A stretch of 64,000 bases of DNA, from positions 62,001 through 126,000 of the forward strand of contig CAMDDL010000006.1 of assembly GCA_945891505.1 (NCBI GenBank), given 5' to 3'. Source of the stretch: Maricaulis salignorans (GTDB taxonomy: Bacteria > Pseudomonadota > Alphaproteobacteria > Caulobacterales > Aquidulcibacteraceae). The notes beneath the pieces are model-generated. The model was given only the letters and a program-made list of their open reading frames with translations, ran no database searches and was not told the DNA's origin. Below are positions 44,604 through 54,357 of this stretch, in pieces (the stretch's first letter is position 1; each line of letters begins with the position of its first letter). A program made the translations under genes and the position numbers.

Positions 44604-44635
44604 AAAAAGGGCCCTCTGACGATGTCAGAAGGCCC
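44604..44635 (-). terminator. Rho-independent terminator of acnA
   Basis: On the minus strand a 12-base stem with one mismatch (arms 44624-44635 and 44609-44620, 3-base loop) is followed by TTTTT (44608-44604). It lies 24 bases after the acnA stop. Confidence 0.9.
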
Positions 44636-44658
44636 CAGTCTTGGCTGGATTGGGTGGC

Positions 44659-47343
<2,685 letters not shown>

Positions 47344-47634
47344 GGTAGCCGTCCTTTGTTCGAGCGAGTTGATCATCACTGGATTGCCCTTAACCAGAGG
47401 CTAACAAGCAAGCCAAATTTCGCCCGCAAGGGTCGCGCGCTTGTGAGCGGCGTATCGACCGGCGGTTCGCCACCGTGTCCGGCAGCGCGGCTGCTTTAGC
47501 GCGGAAATGGTTAAAGGTCTATGGCGGGTGTCAGGATTTTGGGTGTGTTGTCCCTAGAGGCGTCAACCGAGTCCCAAATCTTGTGCCGCAAGGTCCAATG
47601 GGGTCCCCGCTCTACGCTTACGCATGGCGATGTT

Positions 47635-47701
47635 GGAGCGCGTGAGCCACTAGCTGCGCATCTGGACGCGTTGACATGCGCAGCTCGTGCTGCGCGGTCC
47701 T
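47635..47701. repeat. Intergenic palindromic repeat, copy 2
   Basis: This 67-base element matches copy 1 at 34740: it starts GGAGCGCG, has AGCTGCGCA in the left third, and ends with GCGCAGCTCGTGCTGCGC then GGTCCT. The right unit here is the exact reverse complement of the left unit of copy 1 over 18 bases. The final 24 bases differ from copy 1 at only two positions. It lies in the gene-free stretch between acnA and fahA. Confidence 0.7.
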
Positions 47702-48280
47702 TTGGAGGGGATAAAACAATTCTTATCCCCCTCCCACAAAACCTACCGTAACCTAAGCCCATCTCCGACGAGAGGGCGTTGTTGCTGCAGCGGCGACACC
47801 GGTTGGGGATGGGTAAGCGGGGTTAATCGGGGCAGACGTGGCTGCCTCGTGTTTTCATAAGGATTAGCTCGTCCTTATGCCCGGTGTGCTCGAGACCGAC
47901 TGCCATGTGAAGCCGGAGGTCAGGTCTTTCAATAGGCTTGGTCCAAACTCGCGGGTAGCCTCAAGTGTGTTTAGGCCTTTACGTACTAGGCGGGGGAAAT
48001 GTCACCACAGAGGAGGGCTGATGATCTTCCCTTGGGCACGCGTACTTATTTCAGCCGGGGCGCATGGTTTGCGTCGTATTCCGGGCCAGTCCGTTAATCT
48101 GGCCCACCTCATTTGGCGCGCACCCCGCGCCCCGGCCCCTCTACAAGGTGCACCCCCGCTGGGTTTTTCCAGTTGGGGCTAAAGGTGTTGGGGGGAAGGA
48201 GCGCGTTTGTGTAGATGTCGCGCTAATCCTAGACGATCCATTTTGGCGCAACAAATTCGCCACAGGTGAAATGCCGCCCC
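47702..48280. other. Gene-free, hairpin-rich stretch of unknown function
   Basis: No frame here has a believable ribosome binding site and family-like sequence. Several inverted repeats stand out: GGGGATAA/TTATCCCC (within 47707-47730), GGCAG/CTGCC (47831-47846), CATAAGGA/TCCTTATG with an 8-base loop (47856-47879), GGGCCAG/CTGGCCC (48083-48105), and a CCCC...CTGG stem around GTTTTT (48154-48178). Together with 47344-47634, where I see nothing, it makes about 940 bases without a gene. A structured RNA is possible. I could not match it to tmRNA, RNase P RNA, SRP RNA or a riboswitch by eye. Confidence 0.4.
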
Positions 48281-49285
48281 CTACCCACTCACCTTCTGCT
48301 CAATCGCCCCAAAGATAGAGTGGCCCTTGGAATCGTCGGCCCAGATGCGCACGACTTGGCCGTGTTTTAAGAAAGGCGTTTTGGCGGCACCGTGGAGGAT
48401 GGTTTCCACCACGCGGACTTCTGCCAAGCAGGAATAGCCAAGACCACCTTCAGCGATTGACTTGCCTGGGCCGCCTGCCGCATCGCGGTTTGAAACGGTG
48501 CCAGACCCGATGATGGTGCCAGCGCAGAGGTTACGGGTGCGTGCGGCATGGGCGATTAATTGACCGAAATCGAAGGTCATATCCAAGCCTGTTTCAGCCC
48601 GGCCCAACGGCGTGCCATCGAGGTCGACGCTTAAAGTGACATGCAGTTTCCCGCCGTCCCAGAGCGGTCCTAGGCTTTCTGGCGTGACCGCGACGGGAGA
48701 AAATGCGCTGGCAGGCTTGGCTTGGAAGAAGCCGAAGCCCTTGGCTAATTCATTGGGGATCAGATTGCGCAGGCTGACGTCATTGACCAAGCAGACAAGC
48801 GCAATGTGGTCGCGTGCGGCCTCTGCGCTGATGCCTCGCGGCACATCTGTTGTGATGACAGCCACTTCGGCTTCAAGATCACAGCCCCATGTCTCATCGG
48901 CGAGCCGGATGGGCGAACGTGGCGGCAGGAAGTCGTCAGAGCCGCCTTGATACATCAAGGGGTCAGTCCAGAAGCTATCTGGCATCTCCGCGCCACGGGC
49001 TTGGCGCACCAACTGGACATGGTTCACATAGGCGGAGCCATCGGCCCATTGAAAGGCGCGGGGCAGGGGCGAATGGGCTTCGCGCTCATGAAAGCGCTCG
49101 GTCGGCACCGCGCCACGTTCAAGCGCTTCGCTCAAGGTCTGCAGAGCCGGGCCACAACGCGCCCAATCATCAAGGGCCGCTTGCAGGGTTGGGGCGATCA
49201 AGGCCGCGTCGGTGCAGTAATTGAGGTCTGACGAGACGACGACGAGGCGTCCATCGCGGCCGGATTTGAGAGAAGCAAGTTTCAT
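48281..49285 (-). CDS. fahA: Fumarylacetoacetate hydrolase family protein (FahA)
   Basis: The protein has 334 residues. The N-terminal region (MKLASLKSGRDGRLVVVSSD) and the FAH core are both present. Metal ligands are in GCDLEAEVAVITTDVPRG (about 134-151), VCLVNDVSLRN, and the substrate-binding GSGTVSNRD. The protein resembles the bacterial enzymes that split fumarylacetoacetate into fumarate and acetoacetate. The presence of hpd and maiA on the same strand upstream supports this role. It is the last gene of the cluster. Confidence 0.9.
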   Translation of the reverse strand: MKLASLKSGRDGRLVVVSSDLNYCTDAALIAPTLQAALDDWARCGPALQTLSEALERGAVPTERFHEREAHSPLPRAFQWADGSAYVNHVQLVRQARGAEMPDSFWTDPLMYQGGSDDFLPPRSPIRLADETWGCDLEAEVAVITTDVPRGISAEAARDHIALVCLVNDVSLRNLIPNELAKGFGFFQAKPASAFSPVAVTPESLGPLWDGGKLHVTLSVDLDGTPLGRAETGLDMTFDFGQLIAHAARTRNLCAGTIIGSGTVSNRDAAGGPGKSIAEGGLGYSCLAEVRVVETILHGAAKTPFLKHGQVVRIWADDSKGHSIFGAIEQKVSG

Positions 49286-49336
49286 GGGCGTTTCCTAATG
49301 GCTGGGTGGTCCCAGAGCGTTTTTATCGAGCACGTT

Positions 49337-49897
49337 TTAGATAGGGTCTGAATTTGTATGGCTGGCACGTGCCTTGGCGTGCAGCCAGTCGGCATGGCGC
49401 GGGGCCTTCTTGGTCTTGGACCATTCGTCCAGCATGTCTGGGGCCACGCGCCGCAGCTCGGTGATCTCCGCCGCGGTGCCAGTGTCATGGGCGAGTTCCA
49501 GCCTGTGACCGTTAGGGTCAAAGAAATAGATGGAGCGGAAAATACCATGGTCAGTCGGGCCGATCACCGAACAACCGCGCGCCTCGGCGCGGGCCTTGCC
49601 AGCCAGAAGTGCCTCTTCATTAGCAACCTTGAAGGCGATGTGCTGCACCCATTCTGGCGTATTAGGGTCGCGGCCCATGGCGGGCTGCTCAGGCAACTCA
49701 AAGAAGGCCAACACATTGCCGCCACCTGCATCGAGAAAGACGTGCATATAGGGGTCATAGGCCCCGGTAGAGGGGACATGATCTTCTGCAAAGGCGATCT
49801 GGAAGTCCATGCCCAGCACGTCGTGGTAGAATTCGACAGTCTCCTTGGCATCGCGGCAGCGATAGGCGACGTGATGGATACCCAAAAGCTGGCTCAT
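49337..49897 (-). CDS. VOC-superfamily protein (glyoxalase/dioxygenase fold)
   Basis: The protein has 186 residues. It begins with GIHHVAYRCRDAKETVEFYHDVLGM, then EWVQHIAFKVAN and YFFDPNGHRLELAHD, giving the His, His and Glu metal-site pattern of the VOC fold. The C-terminal tail (about 145-186) is charged and unlike plain glyoxalases. It sits between fahA and the asparaginase in a tyrosine catabolism cluster. The substrate is unknown; an aromatic or keto-acid role is only suggested by context. Confidence 0.8.
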   Translation of the reverse strand: MSQLLGIHHVAYRCRDAKETVEFYHDVLGMDFQIAFAEDHVPSTGAYDPYMHVFLDAGGGNVLAFFELPEQPAMGRDPNTPEWVQHIAFKVANEEALLAGKARAEARGCSVIGPTDHGIFRSIYFFDPNGHRLELAHDTGTAAEITELRRVAPDMLDEWSKTKKAPRHADWLHAKARASHTNSDPI

Positions 49898-49912
49898 GTT
49901 TGCTTCTGCCTC

Positions 49913-51028
49913 TTAATTTTCGTCCGCATAAATCGCGACACGGGCGGGGCTGACCGCACTCATCTGCGCACGGTACATGCCAGGTGTGTTCATGCTGGAA
50001 ACGGTTTGACCCCGGGCATTGACGACGATCACGCCGCCATCGCCACCCAAAGCCGTAAGGTCCTTTTTCATGACAGCGTCCGCAGCGGCTTGCAGGTCCA
50101 TCCCGGGCTCAGCCGCTTTGTCACAAATGGCGCGGGCAACGCCCAAGCGGATGAAATATTCGCCCGTCCCCGTGCCGGAGACTGCGCAACTTGGCGTGGC
50201 ATAGGTACCCGCCCCGATCACCGGCACATCACCAACGCGCCCCCATTTCTTGCCCGTCAGGCCGCCAGTTGAGGTTCCAGCCACCAAGACGCCTTTGGTA
50301 TCGCGCACAACAATCCCAATCGTGCCAAAGCGTGCCTCGCCTGACTTGGCGGCATTCGGACCAGAGCGGACGGGGCCGTCATTGTTTAAGCCCGGCGGCT
50401 TGGGCGGGATTGCCATTTTCTGTTCGGTCAGGACTTCTTCCAGAATTTGCCAGCGCCGAGCCGTCAAGAAGAAGGTGTTTGGCACTTGCTCAAGACCTTG
50501 TTCGCGCGCGAACTGATCTGCGCCATCGCCAATCAGAAAGACGTGCGGGGTCTTTTCCATCACAGCACGCGCGGCACTGATCGGGTGCCTCGTTGTCAGC
50601 ATACCAGCAACGGCACCAGCCTTCAGGCCCGGCCCCACCATGATGGCTGCATCCAACGTCGCCTTGCCCGAAGCATCAATAGCCGCACCCCGGCCTGCAT
50701 TGAACAAGGGATTATCTTCCAAATAGCGTGCGGTCGCCTCCACAGCGTCAATGCCGTCACCACCCTTGCGCAACATGTCGGCACCAATCTCAATCGCCTC
50801 AGCCAAGGCAGTGCGGTAGGCTCTGTCTTGTTCTGGCGTCAGATTTTTCCGCTCAATTACGCCAGCCCCGCCGTGAATCGCTATCGACCAAGCGGGAATG
50901 GGGGCAGGTGGGGTGGCGAGGAAGGTGCGGGTCCGCTCAGGCCCGTCGCCCATCTGGGTGGTCATGGTGCAGGCACCCAGTGCCAAACTCAATGCCAAAA
51001 TCCCGGAAAGCGCTCCTAATTTGCCCAT
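49913..51028 (-). CDS. Lipoprotein isoaspartyl peptidase / L-asparaginase (Ntn hydrolase)
   Basis: The protein has 371 residues. The signal MGKLGALSGILALSLALGAC fits a lipobox with Cys20. The Ntn-hydrolase body starts at SIAIHGGAGVIERKNLT. The autocatalytic nucleophile is Thr236 in RFGTIGIVVRD, followed by AGTSTGGLTGKKWGRVGD and IGAGTYA. The proenzyme is cleaved before this Thr to give two subunits. Relatives cleave beta-aspartyl dipeptides and asparagine. It interrupts a tyrosine degradation cluster and is unlikely to belong to that pathway. The start is 21 bases after the hpd stop. Confidence 0.9.
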   Translation of the reverse strand: MGKLGALSGILALSLALGACTMTTQMGDGPERTRTFLATPPAPIPAWSIAIHGGAGVIERKNLTPEQDRAYRTALAEAIEIGADMLRKGGDGIDAVEATARYLEDNPLFNAGRGAAIDASGKATLDAAIMVGPGLKAGAVAGMLTTRHPISAARAVMEKTPHVFLIGDGADQFAREQGLEQVPNTFFLTARRWQILEEVLTEQKMAIPPKPPGLNNDGPVRSGPNAAKSGEARFGTIGIVVRDTKGVLVAGTSTGGLTGKKWGRVGDVPVIGAGTYATPSCAVSGTGTGEYFIRLGVARAICDKAAEPGMDLQAAADAVMKKDLTALGGDGGVIVVNARGQTVSSMNTPGMYRAQMSAVSPARVAIYADEN

Positions 51029-51049
51029 TATAACCGCTCCCCTATGGCC

Positions 51050-52126
51050 TTAGCCTTGCAAAACCCCGCGCCGAATTTGGTCCAATTCGATGCTTTCAAA
51101 CAGGGCTTTGAAATTGCCTTCGCCAAAGCCCTCGTTTCCTTTTCGCTGGATAAATTCAAAAAAGATAGGCCCAACGGCATCCTTGCCGAAGATTTGCAAC
51201 AACAGACCTTGGCCTTCGCTGGGCGCGCCATCGATCAAGATCCTGCGTTGGCGAAGGGACTCTACGTCGTGGCCATGGCCGGGTAGGCGCGTGTCGATCA
51301 AGTCGAAATAAGTGTCGATCGTGTCTTGCAACTCCACACCCCGGGCACGCAATTGATCGACCGTCGTCAACAAGTCGGTCGACCCCATGGCAATGTGCTG
51401 GATGCCTTCGCCCTTATAGCGTTGTAGGAATTCCTCGATCTGGTCGGTCTTGCCTGCTTCGCCCTTGCTCTCATTCAAGGGGATACGGATCTTGCCGCAA
51501 GGGCTGGTCATCGCCTTGGAGAAGAGGCCGGATACTTTGCCTTCAATGTCAAAATAGCGGATCTCGCGGAAGTTGAAGATGCGCTCATAATAGTCTGCCC
51601 ACACATCCATTTTGCCCCGAAACACATTGTGGGTTAGGTGGTCGAGATAGGTCAGGCCTGTCGAATTGATTGCTTCTTCTTCGGCAGCACCGGGAATGGG
51701 CTTAAAGTCCACATCATAAATGCTTTGCGCCCCATAGCGATCGACCAGATAGATGAAAGCCCCACCAATGCCCTTGATAGCTGGGATGTCTAGTTCCATC
51801 GGTCCGATGGGGCTGTCCACGGCTTCTGCGCCGCGCGCGATGGCCTCGCGAAAGGCTTGGGCGGCGTCCTTGACCCGAAACGCCATCGCATTGGCAGATG
51901 GCCCGCGCTGTTCGCGGAATTCGGCCGCTTGGCCCACAGGCTCCATATTGAGGATGAAGTTGATGTCGCCTTGCTTAAAGCGGATCACATTCTTGGAGCG
52001 GTGCTGCGATACCGCCGTGAAGCCCAATTGGCGGAAGTAGCTGGCCAAGGCATCGGGGTCAGGGCTGGTGAATTCAACAAACTCAAATCCATCGGTGCCA
52101 AGTGGGTTTTCAAACAAGTCCGCCAT
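51050..52126 (-). CDS. hpd: 4-hydroxyphenylpyruvate dioxygenase
   Basis: The protein has 358 residues from the ATG at 52126, with GGAG upstream. It starts with GTDGFEFVEFTSPDP. The iron ligands are His163 in LDHLTHNVF, His244 in IQHIAMGSTD and Glu324 in IFFEFIQRKG, the order seen in bacterial HPPDs. The C-terminal helix NEGFGEGNFKALFESIE is intact. The enzyme makes homogentisate from the keto acid of tyrosine. A MarR-type gene lies just upstream, and maiA and fahA are in the same strand group. Confidence 0.96.
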   Translation of the reverse strand: MADLFENPLGTDGFEFVEFTSPDPDALASYFRQLGFTAVSQHRSKNVIRFKQGDINFILNMEPVGQAAEFREQRGPSANAMAFRVKDAAQAFREAIARGAEAVDSPIGPMELDIPAIKGIGGAFIYLVDRYGAQSIYDVDFKPIPGAAEEEAINSTGLTYLDHLTHNVFRGKMDVWADYYERIFNFREIRYFDIEGKVSGLFSKAMTSPCGKIRIPLNESKGEAGKTDQIEEFLQRYKGEGIQHIAMGSTDLLTTVDQLRARGVELQDTIDTYFDLIDTRLPGHGHDVESLRQRRILIDGAPSEGQGLLLQIFGKDAVGPIFFEFIQRKGNEGFGEGNFKALFESIELDQIRRGVLQG

Positions 52127-52155
52127 AGGGTGCTCCAACCAAGAAAACCCGATTA

Positions 52156-52173
52156 TAGTTTCATTTGTTACTA
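52156..52173. promoter_or_regulatory. Imperfect dyad upstream of hpd, possible MarR site
   Basis: TAGTTTCATTTGTTACTA is an AT-rich imperfect palindrome (outer TAGT/ACTA arms exact) 30 bases before the hpd start and directly downstream of the marR gene. MarR-family regulators commonly bind dyads of this size. This is suggestive only. Confidence 0.3.
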
Positions 52174-52194
52174 ATTGCCAAGATGGGCGCGCGC

Positions 52195-52638
52195 TTATTT
52201 GGCCAGTTTTTCGGCCTGTTCTTCCAGCTTGCGCAGCATCATATCAAGGCGTTCAGCCGCCGGTCCGCCAATGGCCTCGATCAAGGATTTCTCAAAGGCG
52301 AGCGCGACCGGGGCCACGTCTTGCACGATGGAGACGCCGGCGGCGGTTAGACTCAATTCCACGGCCCGGCGGTCTTTATCGCTGGGCTTGGATTGGACGA
52401 CACCGCGCGTGATAAGGGCCTGTGCGGCACGGCTGACGGTTACTTTGTCCATCGCCGTTCGGCTGACTAAGGTTTGTTGTGACAGGGGTTGGCCTTCAGA
52501 AAGGATCGCCAGCAAGCGCCACTGCGGGATCGTCAAACCGAAGCGCGCTTCATAGGCTTTTGAGATCAGCGCGCTGACCTTGTTGGACGCCACACTGAGC
52601 CGATAGGGGAGGTAGGTTTCAAGATTGAGTGGTTTCAT
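52195..52638 (-). CDS. MarR-family transcriptional regulator
   Basis: The protein has 147 residues from the ATG at 52638 (MKPLNLETYLPYRLS); the longer open frame overlaps maiA. A winged helix-turn-helix is visible: LTIPQWRLLAILSEGQPLS, TLVSRTAMDKVTVSRAAQAL, then the wing SDKDRRAVELSLT. It is placed between maiA and hpd on the same strand and is the obvious candidate for control of the tyrosine genes. The ligand may be a pathway intermediate such as homogentisate. Confidence 0.88.
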   Translation of the reverse strand: MKPLNLETYLPYRLSVASNKVSALISKAYEARFGLTIPQWRLLAILSEGQPLSQQTLVSRTAMDKVTVSRAAQALITRGVVQSKPSDKDRRAVELSLTAAGVSIVQDVAPVALAFEKSLIEAIGGPAAERLDMMLRKLEEQAEKLAK

Positions 52639-52669
52639 GATCTCGACGTCCGTCCAGTTCGGAAACAAG

Positions 52670-53311
52670 TTATCCAACCTGCGTCTCAGGCGCGGTAATA
52701 ACAAAGGCTGGGTGGGCGCGTGCTTTTGCGTCTGCCGCAACCAAAAGCGGGAAGGCCGCAAGGTCCACGCCATAGCGGCGAGCGTTATTCATCTGCGGTA
52801 CCAAGCAAATATCCGCCAAAGTGGGGGTTGGCCCAAACAAATAGCCCTGTCCTTCATCCCAGCCGCGCTTGGCTGTCTCCGCCTCTAGGGCGACAAAGCC
52901 ATTAGCGATCCAGTCGGCGCACCATTGGATTGTGCGGGCTTCATCGGCACCAAAGTCTGCGGTCAGCTTGCGCCGCACTCCAAGGTTCTGGACCGGGAAG
53001 ATATCGCTCGCAATGGCATGGGCAAAGGCACGGCATAAAGCGCGCTGCCAAGGGTTCGCCGGGTAGAGGCTCGGCTGGGGAATAGTGTCTTCCAGCCAGT
53101 CCATAATAGCGAAGGATTGGGTCAAAACGCCTTGTTCGGTCACAATCGCGGGAACCCGGCCTTCGGGGTTTAGGGCTTGGTAAGCTTCGGACAGGTGGTC
53201 ATTGGCAATCAAAGAGACCGCGTGGCTTTCACTTGCCACCCCCTTTAACGCCAGAGCTATACGGACCCGGTACGAGGCTGAGGAGTGAGAAAACGTGTGT
53301 AATTGGAGCAT
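52670..53311 (-). CDS. maiA: Maleylacetoacetate isomerase (zeta-class glutathione transferase)
   Basis: The protein has 213 residues. The zeta-class motif is SSASYRVRIALALKG at about 10-24. It is followed by LNPEGRVPAIV and TQSFAIMDWLE, and in the C-terminal domain GPTPTLADICLVPQMNNARRY, which is conserved in maleylacetoacetate isomerases. It converts maleylacetoacetate to fumarylacetoacetate, the substrate of FahA, using glutathione. It is the first gene of the minus-strand cluster, with a 230-base spacer to the divergent Bax-inhibitor gene. Confidence 0.93.
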   Translation of the reverse strand: MLQLHTFSHSSASYRVRIALALKGVASESHAVSLIANDHLSEAYQALNPEGRVPAIVTEQGVLTQSFAIMDWLEDTIPQPSLYPANPWQRALCRAFAHAIASDIFPVQNLGVRRKLTADFGADEARTIQWCADWIANGFVALEAETAKRGWDEGQGYLFGPTPTLADICLVPQMNNARRYGVDLAAFPLLVAADAKARAHPAFVITAPETQVG

Positions 53312-53388
53312 AGGCGCTTCCTAGCATAATGTAGGCTTGGTCACCATATAAGCGGGGTAACAAGGTCTAAGAGTGCTGTGATCTCGAC

Positions 53389-53426
53389 TTTTGGGTTGTG
53401 GCCCAGACGTCATTAGCAACCCAAAA
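53389..53426. promoter_or_regulatory. Long inverted repeat between maiA and the Bax-inhibitor gene
   Basis: TTTTGGGTTG (53389-53398) and CAACCCAAAA (53417-53426) are exact 10-base reverse complements with an 18-base spacer, about 78 bases upstream of maiA and 115 bases upstream of the divergent gene. A shorter perfect dyad (GGCAGA-AG-TCTGCC, 53506-53519) lies 22 bases before the Bax-inhibitor start. Both could be regulator sites. Confidence 0.4.
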
Positions 53427-53541
53427 CGGCTCTGCACACAAAATCGTGTAGTAGATTTGTCTTGCATCCAATGGGCTGCGGCATGATATTACAAGCAATC
53501 ATTGTGGCAGAAGTCTGCCTGCATGTTGAAAAGGAAAGAAA

Positions 53542-54282
53542 ATGAACGACCAGAATAGGTTTCAAGCTCAAGCGATCCCAGCCGGGAACACGATGGACAT
53601 GTCCGTCGACGCTGGTCTGCGGAGCTTTATGTTGGGCGTCTACAACAAGATGGGTCTTGGCTTGGTGCTCTCGGGTATCTTGGCCTATATCACCTCGTCG
53701 GTGCCCGCGGTTCGCGATATGTTGTTCACCGCCAACGGTGGTTACACAGGCGCTGGTTTGATCCTCAGCTTTGCCCCGCTTGGCGTGCTGTTGATTGGCA
53801 TGTTTGCCATGCGCAACCCGTCAAAGACTGGCGCGAATTTGTTCTACTGGACAATTGTAACGCTGATCGGCGCAGGCTTGGGTGTTTTGGCATTGCGCTA
53901 CACCGGCCAGTCGCTGGCTTCGACCTTCTTCATCACGGCGTCGGCTTTCGGCGCTTTGTCGCTCTGGGGCTATACCACCAAGCGTGATCTGACGGGCTTT
54001 GGCACGTTCTTGATCATGGGCATGTTTGGTCTGCTCTTGGCCAGCATCGTCAACATCTTCCTGCAAAGCCCGATGATTATGTTTGTCATCTCTGGCTTGG
54101 GCGTGTTGATCTTCTCTGGCTTAATCGCCTTTGACACGCAGCGCCTGAAGTTTGAGTATTACTACTTGAAGGGCGACGACACCGCGATGTCGGTTGCCAC
54201 CAGCATGGGTGCGTTGAGCCTGTACCTCAACTTCATCAACCTGTTCCAATTCTTGCTCACCTTCTTGGGCGACCGCGAATAG
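53542..54282 (+). CDS. Bax inhibitor-1 / YccA-family membrane protein
   Basis: The protein has 246 residues. About seven hydrophobic helices follow an N-terminal soluble stretch of about 30 residues. Family features are LRSFMLGVYNKMGLGLVLSG at the start of the membrane part, FIMGMFGLLLASIVNIFL-like helices, and the C-terminal LIAFDTQRLKFEYYYLKGDD. YccA relatives modulate FtsH-dependent proteolysis; the role here is not known. It has an AAGGAAAG ribosome binding site and a strong terminator. Confidence 0.93.
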   Translation: MNDQNRFQAQAIPAGNTMDMSVDAGLRSFMLGVYNKMGLGLVLSGILAYITSSVPAVRDMLFTANGGYTGAGLILSFAPLGVLLIGMFAMRNPSKTGANLFYWTIVTLIGAGLGVLALRYTGQSLASTFFITASAFGALSLWGYTTKRDLTGFGTFLIMGMFGLLLASIVNIFLQSPMIMFVISGLGVLIFSGLIAFDTQRLKFEYYYLKGDDTAMSVATSMGALSLYLNFINLFQFLLTFLGDRE

Positions 54283-54304
54283 GCTGATTGCCACCGCTAA
54301 AAAC

Positions 54305-54338
54305 GAAAGCCCGCTGACGCAAGTCAGCGGGCTTTTTC
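54305..54338. terminator. Bidirectional rho-independent terminator
   Basis: Perfect 11-base arms AGCCCGCTGAC (54309-54319) and GTCAGCGGGCT (54324-54334) enclose a GCAA loop. TTTTT follows on the plus strand, and a T-rich stretch (TTTCGTTTT) follows on the minus strand. It serves the Bax-inhibitor gene and probably rmuC, which converge here. Confidence 0.93.
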
Positions 54339-54357
54339 TTTGACAGGAAATCGGGCG

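Noticed and set aside
47521-47751. 76-codon frame with an AAAGG sequence before its ATG
   Set aside because: It runs through the palindromic repeat copy, so its residues are dictated by the repeat; no similarity to any family is apparent.
47791-47804. GACACCGGTT match resembling the pectin operator
   Set aside because: It shares only nine bases with the operator half-site and has no gene start nearby; probably chance.
47877-48182. 101-codon frame, and possible tmRNA, RNase P RNA or cobalamin riboswitch in the same stretch
   Set aside because: The frame is rich in Arg, Pro and Ala as expected from GC-rich noncoding DNA. I looked for the tmRNA tag sequence, the RNase P core and riboswitch consensus boxes on both strands and did not find them.
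49358-50272. 304-codon plus-strand frame across the VOC and asparaginase genes
   Set aside because: It spans two well-supported minus-strand genes and their spacer, with no recognisable domain.
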